From contig CASGEC010000001.1 of NCBI GenBank assembly GCA_949300365.1, positions 501,980-565,979 of the forward strand: a stretch of 64,000 bases of DNA. Reading direction: 5' to 3'. The DNA comes from an uncultured Bacillota bacterium. GTDB lineage: Bacteria; Bacillota_I; Bacilli_A; RFN20; CAG-288. A model generated the notes under the pieces. The model had not been told where the DNA came from. It saw only the letters and a list, made by a program, of their open reading frames with translations, and did not search any database. How positions within the stretch are numbered: the stretch's first letter is position 1; every line of letters begins with the position of its first letter. Shown one piece after another: positions 1 through 8,612 of this stretch. Both the position numbers and the translations under genes were made by a program.

Positions 1-1221
1 CGTGGAAAGAAGGTCCTCGGCTTTGATCCGGGCTTTGCCCACGGATGCAAATTGGCCTTCATCGACGAGAACGGAAAGGTCCTTGGAACCCATGTCCTCA
101 ACAATCCCTTCATGAACGAGAGAAGCCGCAAGGCGGCATTGGAGAGTCTCTATACGCTCATCAACAAATACCAGACCTTCGTCGTCGCCCTTGGAAACGG
201 CCATGCCTCCAGGGAGAGCGAAAGCCTCCTTTCCGAACTGAAGAAGATGGACAGGATGGAACAACTGGAAGTCATCATCGTCAGCGAATCGGGCGCTTCC
301 ATCTATTCGGCGACCCAACTGGCGCAGAAGGAATTCCCCCAATACGAGCCCAATATCCGCTCCGCCATCTCCATCGCACGACGCCTTGAGGATCCCCTTT
401 CCGAGCTCGTCAAGATTCCGCCCATGTCCATCGGTGTCGGCCAATACCAATACGACATCGACGAGAAGAAGCTCAGCGAGGCCCTAACCGGCGTTGTCGA
501 GGATGTCGTCAATTACGTCGGCGTCAATCTCAATTCCGCCTCCGCTGCCCTTCTCTCCTATGTTTCCGGAATCAATGCCAAAATCGCCAATGCCATCGTT
601 GCCTACCGGGAAAAGAACGGACCAATCCTCTCAAGGAACGCACTCAAGGATGTTCCCTATCTCGGACCCAAGAGCTTTGAAAACTGCGCCGGCTTCCTCC
701 GCATCCCCGAAAGCGCGGAATTCCTTGACGATACCGCTGTCCACCCCGAGTCCTATCCCATCGCCCGGGCCATCATGAAGCGCTATGACATCACCAGCAA
801 GGAAAGCGATCGAAGCGTTCTTAGCAAACTGACCGAAAAGGAGATCGAAGCGCTTGCCAAGGATCTTTCTGTCGGCAAGGAAACGCTCAAGGACATCCTT
901 TCGGAAATCGTCAAGCCGAGTCGCGACCCAAGAAAGGAATTCAAAACGGCCAAGCTCAGGGAGGACATCAAGGACATCAAGGACCTGAAGCCCGGACTTA
1001 TCTTGGAAGGAACCATCCGCAACGTCACCGGCTTTGGCTTCTTCGTCGACCTTGGTATCGAGATCAACGGCCTTGTCCATGTCACCGAAATCAGGGAAGG
1101 CCATGTCGAGGATCCCCATCGCTATGGAAAGCCCGGGGACATCGTCAAGGTGAAGGTCAAGGACGTCGACCTTACAAGGAAGAGAATCTCCCTGACCATG
1201 AAGGGCATCAAGCAGGAATGA
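1..1221 (+). CDS. tex: Tex family RNA-binding transcription accessory protein, C-terminal part (5' end outside window)
   Basis: The reading frame is open from the first base, so the true start lies upstream. About 406 residues are visible. They begin in a YqgF/RNase H-like domain (VLGFDPGFAHGCK, then VALGNGHASRESE), continue through helix-hairpin-helix repeats (NLNSASAALLSYVSGI and IVAYREKNG), and end in an S1 RNA-binding domain over roughly the last 75 residues (GTIRNVTGFGFFVDLG, GLVHVTEI). This domain order is diagnostic for Tex, a nucleic-acid-binding protein that associates with transcription complexes and is found in most bacteria. An internal TTG at base 52 is not the start, because the conserved motif before it is in frame. 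A 54-base gap follows before yqhY. Confidence 0.95.
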   Translation, partial: RGKKVLGFDPGFAHGCKLAFIDENGKVLGTHVLNNPFMNERSRKAALESLYTLINKYQTFVVALGNGHASRESESLLSELKKMDRMEQLEVIIVSESGASIYSATQLAQKEFPQYEPNIRSAISIARRLEDPLSELVKIPPMSIGVGQYQYDIDEKKLSEALTGVVEDVVNYVGVNLNSASAALLSYVSGINAKIANAIVAYREKNGPILSRNALKDVPYLGPKSFENCAGFLRIPESAEFLDDTAVHPESYPIARAIMKRYDITSKESDRSVLSKLTEKEIEALAKDLSVGKETLKDILSEIVKPSRDPRKEFKTAKLREDIKDIKDLKPGLILEGTIRNVTGFGFFVDLGIEINGLVHVTEIREGHVEDPHRYGKPGDIVKVKVKDVDLTRKRISLTMKGIKQE

Positions 1222-1275
1222 TACCTGTTATGTTAAGATATTTCTTAGGCGCAAAGCATCATTGAGGAGGATACC

Positions 1276-1635
1276 ATGACCGACTACGTATATCTCGGAA
1301 ACCAAAAAAACGGCAAGAAGGGCATCTCGACCTTCGTCTATGTCCAGATAGCCAAGGAAGCCATCGAGGAGCTTCTTTCCGGTGAACTCAAGGACCAGTT
1401 CCAGCTCTGCACGACCAAGAAGGGACCCAAGATCGTGGCCCGGGTCGACAAGAGGAACCATGTCTCCATCGACATCGAAATCGCCTTGGGAGACAAGACC
1501 GAGGCCCAGAACTGCTGCTCAGCCATCCAAAAGGCGGTCTATGAGGCGATCGACGATCTTCTTGAGACGCCGCCTAGCCGGGTCAATGTCGCCATCAGCA
1601 AGATCGCCCCGCGGAAAGATGCCAAAGGAAAATAA
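1276..1635 (+). CDS. yqhY: Asp23/Gls24 (YqhY) family protein
   Basis: A 119-residue protein of the Asp23/Gls24 family. The family fold is visible as VYVQIAKEAIEELLSG near the N-terminus and a conserved VNVAISKI segment near the C-terminus. In Bacillus the family member YqhY sits immediately before nusB, as here (one membrane protein intervenes), which supports the orthology. YqhY has been linked to regulation of lipid synthesis in Bacillus; the role here is inferred. The start has a good Shine-Dalgarno (GAGGAGG, 5 bases before ATG). A possible extended -10 (TGTTAAGAT, 1231-1239) in the gap after tex could give the nusB-dxs-recN group its own promoter. The 3' end overlaps the next gene by 17 bases. 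Confidence 0.85.
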   Translation: MTDYVYLGNQKNGKKGISTFVYVQIAKEAIEELLSGELKDQFQLCTTKKGPKIVARVDKRNHVSIDIEIALGDKTEAQNCCSAIQKAVYEAIDDLLETPPSRVNVAISKIAPRKDAKGK

Positions 1636-2131
1636 GGGCGCTTCCAAGAAGGCCGTTCTTGGCTATCTTGCCTCGATTCCGATCGTCCTTGCCATTCTCT
1701 CGCTCGTCGTCGAACTTCTTCTCCAGTCGACGTTCGTCCTTTATGGCGATGGGACTTTCTCCCCGGGATATGGCTCTGGCCTTCTTTTCTCCTCTTCCGG
1801 ACTGACGCTCTTCTCCCTTCTCACCACGTCGGACATGGCCTCTGCCCAGGGACTGATGGCAATCGTCAATCTCCCTTTGTCCCTTGCCTTCCTCTTTCTT
1901 TCTTCCTATGCCATCAGGGGACATCGGATTGCCCTATTGACCTCCTTCCTTCTCTATCTTGCGGACATGGTCATCGGCATCGTCTTCCTTGCGATGTCCG
2001 GCCTTGATCAGTTCGTCATAGGACTCAGCACTTTGGATATCGTCCTCAACGTTTTGATTCACCTACTGGGCCTTTTTGGCTTAGGCTATGCCGTCTTACG
2101 TCTCTACGCCCATGGAAAGGACACGAAATAA
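1619..2131 (+). CDS. Hypothetical four-helix membrane protein
   Basis: A 170-residue protein I do not recognise. The start chosen is ATG inside the end of yqhY, giving MPKENKGASKK before the first hydrophobic segment; a longer upstream frame only reads through yqhY in another phase. Four hydrophobic segments are visible at about residues 13-38, 55-82, 88-110 and 125-158 with short polar loops, so it is an integral membrane protein with little soluble mass. No catalytic motif is evident. Its position between yqhY and nusB, with tight overlaps on both sides, implies co-transcription with them. DUF-type small membrane proteins are common at this locus in Bacilli, but no function should be assigned. 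Confidence 0.7.
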   Translation: MPKENKGASKKAVLGYLASIPIVLAILSLVVELLLQSTFVLYGDGTFSPGYGSGLLFSSSGLTLFSLLTTSDMASAQGLMAIVNLPLSLAFLFLSSYAIRGHRIALLTSFLLYLADMVIGIVFLAMSGLDQFVIGLSTLDIVLNVLIHLLGLFGLGYAVLRLYAHGKDTK

Positions 2132-2133
2132 CT

Positions 2134-2565
2134 ATGGAAATGAATAGGACTGATGAAAGGACAAAAGTCATGCAGGCCCTTTACCAGGTCTTCCTCTTTC
2201 TGGAGAACAAGGAGGACTTCGATGCCACGGAGGTTCTGCTGAACCAATTCGGCGTCGAGAAGATCGACGACGTTCCGGCCTTTTCCCGGTGCATCTATGC
2301 CTTGGCCCTTGAAAACTATGACGCCATCCAGGAAGAGATCTCCAAGCATCTTGTCAACTGGACCTTCAACCGTCTTGACGATGTTTGCAAGGCGATTCTC
2401 TTCGAGGCCGTAAGCGAAGGCCGCTATGCCAAGCTCGCCCCGAGGAAGGTCGTCATCAACGAGGCCGTCAAGATGAGCAAGAACTACCTCAAGGACGGGG
2501 ACCACCGCTTCGTCAACGCGGTCCTGGACAAGTGCATACCGGCCTATGATTTCCAATCGCGATAA
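2134..2565 (+). CDS. nusB: Transcription antitermination factor NusB
   Basis: A 143-residue all-helical NusB. It binds boxA RNA together with ribosomal protein S10 and supports antitermination of rRNA operons. Family features visible are an N-terminal ALYQVFLF helix, the central LVNWTFNRLDDVCKAILFEAV region, and the C-terminal PRKVVINEAVKMSKNY and FVNAVLDK segments. Length is normal. It begins 3 bases after the membrane protein and overlaps the start of xseA by 20 bases, so translation is probably coupled. The nusB-xseA-xseB order is standard in Bacilli. Confidence 0.95.
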   Translation: MEMNRTDERTKVMQALYQVFLFLENKEDFDATEVLLNQFGVEKIDDVPAFSRCIYALALENYDAIQEEISKHLVNWTFNRLDDVCKAILFEAVSEGRYAKLAPRKVVINEAVKMSKNYLKDGDHRFVNAVLDKCIPAYDFQSR

Positions 2566-3820
2566 GGTCTTCTCCGTCGGCGAGCTCTCCGAGATCCTCA
2601 AGGCGTGCTTCAGCAATCCCGCCTTCCAGCATCTGGCCGTCGCCGGCGAAGTCTATTCCATCAAGCTGGGGAAGTTCTCCTACCTTGAGATCGGCGACCA
2701 GGGAAAGGAAGAGACCTCCGCTCCGCTTCTTAAATGCGCCTTCCGGACGTTCTATGGCGATCCTTTTGGTCTAAGGGACATCAAGCGCGGAGATGTCGTC
2801 ACGATCAGGGGAAGCCTTTCCTATTATGCCCACGGCTCCTCCTTGACCCTCTGGGGCGAGTCGATCGAGATAGCCAAGGACCAGCTTGGAAAGAACTATC
2901 TCCTAAGGAAGAAGACCTTGGAAAAGCTCAACAGGCTTGGCTATCTTGACGAGAAAAGAAAAAGACCGATACCAAGTATCTGCAAGAAGATCGCCATCAT
3001 CACCGCCAAGGACTCGGCCGCCTATTCCGATATCCTCAAGACGCTCCACGAACGCTTCCCCGTCTCCACCGTCCTCTATCCGGCGACGGTCCAAGGCGAA
3101 GCCGCGGCAAAAAGCATGCTCTCGGCCCTGAAGAAAGCCGAAAAGGGCGACTATGACTGCATCCTTCTTGGCCGCGGGGGCGGCAGCAAGAGCGACCTCT
3201 CCTGCTTCGATGACGAAAAACTCTGCCTTGCCATTGCCACTTCCCCAATCCCCGTTATCACCTGCATCGGCCATACCATCGACACCGCAATCGCCGACAT
3301 GGTCAGCGACAAGAAGGCCATCACCCCGACAGAAGGGGCCTCCCTTATCAATCCCTCTTTGGCCGATGTCGAAAACGATCTGAAGGATCGAAGAAGAAGG
3401 CTTGACGAGGCAATGCTTTCACGGCTTGACGAGAAGGCCCAGCAGCTCACCTCCTTTGAGGAAAGGCTCAAGGATCTCTCTATCCTCCGAAGGGCAAAGG
3501 AAAAGAAGGAAAGCCTTGCCGTCTTTCATGGCCATCTAAAAAGCGCCTATCTATCAAAGCTCTCCCTCTTTCAAAGTCAGCTGAAGGAACAGGAAAAGAG
3601 GCTTCCCTCGACTTTCCTCCTCCTGTTGGACAGGAAGAAGGTCGCCGTGGAAAGAAATCTTGCAGAGCTCAATGCCCATTCCCTGGAAACGATCGAGAAG
3701 ATGGGCTATGCCCTTGTCTTCAAGGATGGAAGGAAGGTCTCTTCTTCCAGGGAACTCCTTTCCGGGGACAAGATCGTCGTGACGTTCTCCGATGGAAGGA
3801 AAGGCGCTCTAATCGAGTGA
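2546..3820 (+). CDS. xseA: Exodeoxyribonuclease VII large subunit
   Basis: A 424-residue XseA, the large subunit of exonuclease VII, which degrades single-stranded DNA in both directions as a complex with several XseB subunits. An N-terminal OB-fold (FSVGELSEILKACF, VAGEVYSIKLGKFSYLEI) is followed by the catalytic domain with GRGGGSKSDLSCF and CIGHTIDTAIADMVSD, and a long coiled-coil C-terminal half that docks XseB. The start overlaps nusB; it is the only start that preserves the whole OB-fold. Normal length. Confidence 0.96.
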   Translation: MISNRDKVFSVGELSEILKACFSNPAFQHLAVAGEVYSIKLGKFSYLEIGDQGKEETSAPLLKCAFRTFYGDPFGLRDIKRGDVVTIRGSLSYYAHGSSLTLWGESIEIAKDQLGKNYLLRKKTLEKLNRLGYLDEKRKRPIPSICKKIAIITAKDSAAYSDILKTLHERFPVSTVLYPATVQGEAAAKSMLSALKKAEKGDYDCILLGRGGGSKSDLSCFDDEKLCLAIATSPIPVITCIGHTIDTAIADMVSDKKAITPTEGASLINPSLADVENDLKDRRRRLDEAMLSRLDEKAQQLTSFEERLKDLSILRRAKEKKESLAVFHGHLKSAYLSKLSLFQSQLKEQEKRLPSTFLLLLDRKKVAVERNLAELNAHSLETIEKMGYALVFKDGRKVSSSRELLSGDKIVVTFSDGRKGALIE

Positions 3821-3831
3821 GGTAAAAAGAA

Positions 3832-4047
3832 ATGGAAAAGAAAACGAAAGGCGATAAGCTTGAGACAATGACCTATGCCGAGCTTGAGAAGGAGGCTAAC
3901 GCCGTCCTTGAGAAGCTCCAGAAGGCTGACATCGGCCTAGACGAAAGCAAGAAGGAATACGACTACGGCAAGAAGGTCCTCGACGAGATGGAAAAGAGGC
4001 TTGCGAAGATGATTGCCGACGTCCAGAACGAGGTAAGGGAGGAATAA
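3832..4047 (+). CDS. xseB: Exodeoxyribonuclease VII small subunit
   Basis: A 71-residue helical protein with the XseB signature: MTYAELEKEANAVLEKLQ, then GLDESKKEYDYGKKVLDEMEKRL. Small subunits wrap the coiled coil of XseA. It lies 11 bases after xseA and one base before dxs, the usual xseA-xseB-dxs arrangement. The N-terminus carries a short lysine-rich lead (MEKKTKGDKLE) before the conserved part. Confidence 0.93.
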   Translation: MEKKTKGDKLETMTYAELEKEANAVLEKLQKADIGLDESKKEYDYGKKVLDEMEKRLAKMIADVQNEVREE

Positions 4048-4048
4048 A

Positions 4049-5896
4049 ATGAAACCCTCCCCGAAGGCTCTTCGCACCCTGACTAAGGAACAGGAAAAGG
4101 TCCTGGCCAGCGACATCCGCAGCGATATCCTGTCCGTGGCCTACCAAAACGGTGGCCACCTTTCCCCGAACCTCGGCGTGGTGGAGCTGACGTTATCCTT
4201 GCTTAAGAATTTCGATCCCTACAAGGACGATATCCTCTTTGATGTTGGCCATCAGACATATGCCTATAAGATCCTGACAGGACGCTCCCTCAAGGACCTA
4301 AGGAAATTCGGTGGCGAGCCGCCCTTCTCCGATCCCGACAGGTCCCCGGCCGACAAATACCGCAACGGCCATGCCTCCACGGCCATTTCCGTCGCCTATG
4401 GCATGGCTTTGGCAAAGGCCTTGAAGAAGGATGGAAGCTATACGATTGCTCTCGTCGGGGATTCCTCCTTGGCTAGCGGCATATCCATGGAAGCCTTGGG
4501 CCTTCTGGCGACGGACAGGAAGACGAAGCTCATCGTTGTTATCAACGACAACGGCATGTCCATCGGAAAGGACGTCAGCTTCATGGGAAGGGAGTTTCAG
4601 AGACTGCGGAACTCCCGCTTCTATTTCCGGACATCCAAGCTCCTCTCCCGCATCATGAGCAAGACAAGGACGACACAGAAGCTCTTCCTCTGGATGCGTT
4701 CCGTCAAGGATCGCTTAAGACAGATGGTCCTTAAGCCGACGGTCTTTGAGAGCATGGGTCTGAAGTACATCGGCCCCTTCTCCGGACATGACTTTGATGA
4801 ACTCGATCTTGCCTTCAGCAAGGCAAAGTCCCTGGTCGAAAACGGCCCCGTCGTGGTCCATGTCATCACCAAGAAGGGCTATGGCTATCCGCCGGCGATG
4901 AAGGACGAGAAGGGGACCTTCCATGGCGTAAACAGCCACTTCGACGAGGAGAAGGAAGAAGGGAAGGACAACTTCGATTATTACAAGAAGGAATTCCTCC
5001 TTCGTAAGATGGAAGAGGATCACAAGGCCTTTGTCATCTGCCCGGCCATGGTCTATGGCTCGGATCTGGAGGAAGTCTACAGGACCTATCCCGAAAGGAC
5101 GATCGATGTCGGTATCGCCGAGGAGAATGCGGTCACCATGGCAAGCGGTATCGCCCTTCAGGGCTATCACCCCGTCATCGATATCTATTCGACATTCCTC
5201 CAGAGAAGTTATGACGAGGTCTTCGAGGATATCGCCAGGGAGAAGTGCCCGAACCTCTTCTATGTGGAACGCTCCGGCCTTGTCGGCGAGGATGGCCCTT
5301 CCCACCAGGGAATCTATGACGTCTCCTTCTTGAGGACGATTCCCGATTGTCAGGTCTACATGCCCTATGACAAGGATTCCTTCCTGCGGCTATCCTCTGG
5401 CTTGTGGTTTAAAAAGAACGTCCCGACATTCATCCGTTTGACAAAGGATGCTCCTTTTAACGATCATGGCCCGGTCGAGAAGGAAGAGGGCTATGATGTC
5501 GTGACAAAGGAAAAGGGAAAGAAACTTGTCTTGGCTATAGGTCCTAACGGTATGGCGCTTTTGGAAAAGGTGAAGGAAATGGCTGTCGATTGCCTCCTTC
5601 TTTTGGATCTTCTTCCCAGCGATTCCCTTTTGGACAGGCTGAACCTTCTCTCCTACGAGGACATCGTTCTTTATGATTGCTACTCGACGCCGGAAGGAAC
5701 ATCGGACACTCTTGGCCGCTATCTTCTCTCCCATGGCTGTAAGGGACGATTCCTTCCTCTGACCCTTCCCAAGGACTTTGTCGTCCATGGCTCGGTCAAG
5801 GATCTCTACAGTCATCTGGGGATGGATGTCCCTACCGCCTTCTTAAAGATAAGGGACTGGTTGACAAATAAGGACGCTACAGAAAAGAAAGAGTAG
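4049..5896 (+). CDS. dxs: 1-deoxy-D-xylulose-5-phosphate synthase
   Basis: A 615-residue Dxs, the first enzyme of the MEP isoprenoid pathway, condensing pyruvate and glyceraldehyde 3-phosphate with thiamine diphosphate. The ThDP-binding motif is seen as GDSSLASGISMEAL through NDNGMSIG. The transketolase-type pyrimidine domain shows IDVGIAEENAVTMASGIA and RSGLVGEDGPSHQG, and a C-terminal transketolase domain follows. Length is slightly under the usual 620-640. The first G of the usual GDGSL is followed here by DSSLAS, a mild change. The pathway partners ispG and ispH are present elsewhere in the window as single plus-strand genes, so the MEP route is very likely used. Confidence 0.96.
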   Translation: MKPSPKALRTLTKEQEKVLASDIRSDILSVAYQNGGHLSPNLGVVELTLSLLKNFDPYKDDILFDVGHQTYAYKILTGRSLKDLRKFGGEPPFSDPDRSPADKYRNGHASTAISVAYGMALAKALKKDGSYTIALVGDSSLASGISMEALGLLATDRKTKLIVVINDNGMSIGKDVSFMGREFQRLRNSRFYFRTSKLLSRIMSKTRTTQKLFLWMRSVKDRLRQMVLKPTVFESMGLKYIGPFSGHDFDELDLAFSKAKSLVENGPVVVHVITKKGYGYPPAMKDEKGTFHGVNSHFDEEKEEGKDNFDYYKKEFLLRKMEEDHKAFVICPAMVYGSDLEEVYRTYPERTIDVGIAEENAVTMASGIALQGYHPVIDIYSTFLQRSYDEVFEDIAREKCPNLFYVERSGLVGEDGPSHQGIYDVSFLRTIPDCQVYMPYDKDSFLRLSSGLWFKKNVPTFIRLTKDAPFNDHGPVEKEEGYDVVTKEKGKKLVLAIGPNGMALLEKVKEMAVDCLLLLDLLPSDSLLDRLNLLSYEDIVLYDCYSTPEGTSDTLGRYLLSHGCKGRFLPLTLPKDFVVHGSVKDLYSHLGMDVPTAFLKIRDWLTNKDATEKKE

Positions 5897-5907
5897 GAGG
5901 GACTAAG

Positions 5908-7560
5908 ATGATCAAAGGACTGTCGATCAAGAACCTGGCCGTCATTGAGGACTGCACCGTCGACTTGGATTCGCCCTATGTCGCCCTTTTGGGTGAGACA
6001 GGTGCCGGAAAAAGCCTTATCGTCGACTCCCTTTCCCTTCTTCAGGGCGCTAAGGCCGACAAGGGCCTCATCCGGAACGGGGAAAAGGAAGCCAAGGTCA
6101 GCGCCTTGTTCCATATCGACGAGAAAGAGCTTCTCCCCCATCCTTCCCTTAAGGAGGTGGTCGACGAAGAAGGAAACATCCTTTTAGGAAGAACGGTCAG
6201 CCAGGAAGGAAGCTCCAAGTGCATGCTCAACGGAGGCCTTTGCTCCTTAAAGGAACTGAGGGAAGTCGGCTCCCTCCTTATCGACATCCACTCCCAGGGC
6301 GAGAACAGCTCGATTGCCGACGAGAAGAAGGCCCTTTCCTATATCGACGCCTTCCTTCCTAAGGAGATAAATCCTATTCTTTCTGCTTACAAGGAAACCT
6401 ATTCCGCATGGCTTTCTGCCCGCTCCCAAAAGGAGGAATTCCTCAAGGAAAGGGAAGACATGGACGTCGACTATCTCCATTTCCAGATCGATGAGATCGA
6501 AAGGATGCATCTCAAGGAAAACGAGATCGAGGACCTGGAAAAGGAAAGCCAGGACCTCAAGGGCATGGAAAGGCTGCGGGAAAGCTATGAGCGGCTTCTT
6601 GAGGAGGGACGCCTAGCAGAAGGCGATCTCCTTGAAATCCTTTCTTCCTATCTTTCCAAGCTCAGGCCTTTTGCCTCTTCTCCCCTAGCGGACCTTTCCC
6701 AAAAGGCCTATGACGCCGGAAGGGACTTCCTCAACGCCATGGAGGAACTTCAGGAAAGCTACCGCCAGATGGATGCCGACCCCGGAAGGATCGACTATAT
6801 CAACGAAAGGCTCTTCTCCCTCAAGGGCCTGCAGAGGAAGTATGGAAAGGCGACAGCCGATATCCTTTCCGTCCTCAAGGAAGACAAGGAAAAGCTTTCC
6901 AGGATTGCCGATTTCGAAGGCGAAAAAGCGCGCCTTGAAAAGGAAGAGCAAAAGGCCAAGGAAGCGTGCCAGAAGGTAGCTGAAAAACTGACTCTGGCAC
7001 GGGAAAAATCCGCAAAGGCGCTCTCTTCTCGGATCGGAAAGGAGATGGAAGACCTCGGCCTTCCCAAGGATGGATTCTCCGTCAACTTCAAGAAGAGGGA
7101 AATTGGCCCGGATGGACAGGACGAAGCCCTCTTCATGGTCAAGCTCAACAAGGGCCTTCCGGAAGCCGAACTGAAGAAGGTCGCATCGGGCGGCGAAAGC
7201 TCGCGTCTCATGCTGGCTTTGAAGGCTGTCCTCAACCACCTCTTCCCGGCCGATGTCCTCGTCCTTGACGAAATCGACACCGGTATCTCCGGAAAGGCGG
7301 CAAGCCTTGTCGCAAGGAAAATACAAGCCCTTCAGAAGGATAGCCAAGTCCTTGTCGTCTCCCATCTTGCCCAGGTCGTCGCCTCCAGTCAGGATGCCCT
7401 GGAAGTCGAAAAGAAGACCAAGGACGGAAAGACCATCGTCGTGACAAGAAGACTGGATAGTCAGATGAAGGAAAAGGCGATCGCCCGGATGATTTCCGGA
7501 AGGGAAGTCACGGCGGCCGCATTGGCGCAGGCAAAGGCGCTCATCGAAGAATACCGGTGA
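5908..7560 (+). CDS. recN: DNA repair protein RecN
   Basis: A 550-residue SMC-like ATPase that acts early at double-strand breaks. Walker A is LLGETGAGKSLIVD near residue 30, a long coiled coil fills residues 160-370, the ABC signature is SGGESSRLMLALK, and Walker B is VLVLDEIDTGISG. The Shine-Dalgarno GGAGGG precedes the ATG. In many Bacilli argR and an rRNA methyltransferase lie between dxs and recN; both are missing here. The stop TGA shares its last base with the ATG of dinB. Confidence 0.96.
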   Translation: MIKGLSIKNLAVIEDCTVDLDSPYVALLGETGAGKSLIVDSLSLLQGAKADKGLIRNGEKEAKVSALFHIDEKELLPHPSLKEVVDEEGNILLGRTVSQEGSSKCMLNGGLCSLKELREVGSLLIDIHSQGENSSIADEKKALSYIDAFLPKEINPILSAYKETYSAWLSARSQKEEFLKEREDMDVDYLHFQIDEIERMHLKENEIEDLEKESQDLKGMERLRESYERLLEEGRLAEGDLLEILSSYLSKLRPFASSPLADLSQKAYDAGRDFLNAMEELQESYRQMDADPGRIDYINERLFSLKGLQRKYGKATADILSVLKEDKEKLSRIADFEGEKARLEKEEQKAKEACQKVAEKLTLAREKSAKALSSRIGKEMEDLGLPKDGFSVNFKKREIGPDGQDEALFMVKLNKGLPEAELKKVASGGESSRLMLALKAVLNHLFPADVLVLDEIDTGISGKAASLVARKIQALQKDSQVLVVSHLAQVVASSQDALEVEKKTKDGKTIVVTRRLDSQMKEKAIARMISGREVTAAALAQAKALIEEYR

Positions 7561-8612
7561 TGGAAAAGCGAATCGTCCATATCGACCTCAATGCCTTTTT
7601 TGCCCAGGCCGAATGCCTCAGGGATCCATCCCTCATCGACAAGCCCATCGCCGTCGGCTATGACGGAAGAAGAGGCGTCGTGGCCACTGCCTCCTATCCA
7701 GCAAGGAAATTCGGCGTCAATTCCGGAATGCCAATATCCATGGCGAAGGAGCTTTGCCCATCCTTGATCATCGTGGAAGGGCATTATAGTCTTTACAAGG
7801 AATTGTCAAACCGCTTCTTTGGCTATCTCAAAAAACGTTTCCCCATATTGGAACAGGCATCGATTGATGAATGCTATATCGACATGACGGAAGAGACAAA
7901 GGGAGCGGATATCCATAGTTTCCTCTTCGACCTCCAGATTGCCCTCTACAAGACGACAAGGCTCAAGTGTTCGATCGGCTGTGGGAACAATCGCTTCCTT
8001 GCCAAGATGGGAAGCGACATGAAGAAACCCATGGGTTTGACTATCCTCAACAAGGACAACATCAAGGAATTGCTCTGGCCCTTGCCCATAGAGAAAATGT
8101 ATGGCATCGGAAAGAAGACGGCTCCTCGTTTAATTGGTCTTGGCATAAAGACAATCGGCGACTTGGCCGTCACGAAAAGCCAAGAGGTCCAAAGGCTTCT
8201 GGGCTCCCTTTTTGACTACTACCAAGGGGAAGCCAATGGCTGGGGAGACGATGTCGTCGATACGTCGGATTTCGATCCCAAGTCCTGCTCCGCGGAAAGG
8301 ACCTTCCAGGAGGATGTCACGGGCTACGAGGAAGTCAAGGCCATGATCCAGACATGCTGTGAGGACGTGAGCCACGAACTGAAGAAATACAACAAGCTTG
8401 CCCAGGTCGTCTCTATCAAGCTGAGGGACGGAAGCTTCTCGACAAGATCCCGGAGGAAGGCTCTTCTTGCCCCCACCAACGAGGCGTCCGATCTCTTCTT
8501 TGCGGCGATGTCGATCTTCGACAGTTTCTACCGCGGGGAAAGCCTGCGCCTTGTCGGTGTCACGGCGGAGAAAGTCCTCGACAAGGAACAAGTCTCGGAG
8601 GCAAAAAAATGA
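7560..8612 (+). CDS. dinB: DNA polymerase IV (Y family)
   Basis: A 350-residue Y-family translesion polymerase. The catalytic carboxylates are Asp9 in HIDLNAFFAQ and Asp103-Glu104 in SIDECYID. The steric-gate and finger region (AVGYDGRRGVVATASYPARK), the HhH thumb (MYGIGKKTAPRLIGLGIKTIGDLA) and the little-finger domain are all present. ATG at 7560 is preferred over the GTG three bases earlier because TGATG coupling with recN is typical. The C-terminus ends in VLDKEQVSEAKK, with no recognisable QLxLF-type sliding-clamp motif, which most DinB proteins carry at the very end. The last four bases overlap xerD. Confidence 0.95.
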   Translation: MEKRIVHIDLNAFFAQAECLRDPSLIDKPIAVGYDGRRGVVATASYPARKFGVNSGMPISMAKELCPSLIIVEGHYSLYKELSNRFFGYLKKRFPILEQASIDECYIDMTEETKGADIHSFLFDLQIALYKTTRLKCSIGCGNNRFLAKMGSDMKKPMGLTILNKDNIKELLWPLPIEKMYGIGKKTAPRLIGLGIKTIGDLAVTKSQEVQRLLGSLFDYYQGEANGWGDDVVDTSDFDPKSCSAERTFQEDVTGYEEVKAMIQTCCEDVSHELKKYNKLAQVVSIKLRDGSFSTRSRRKALLAPTNEASDLFFAAMSIFDSFYRGESLRLVGVTAEKVLDKEQVSEAKK

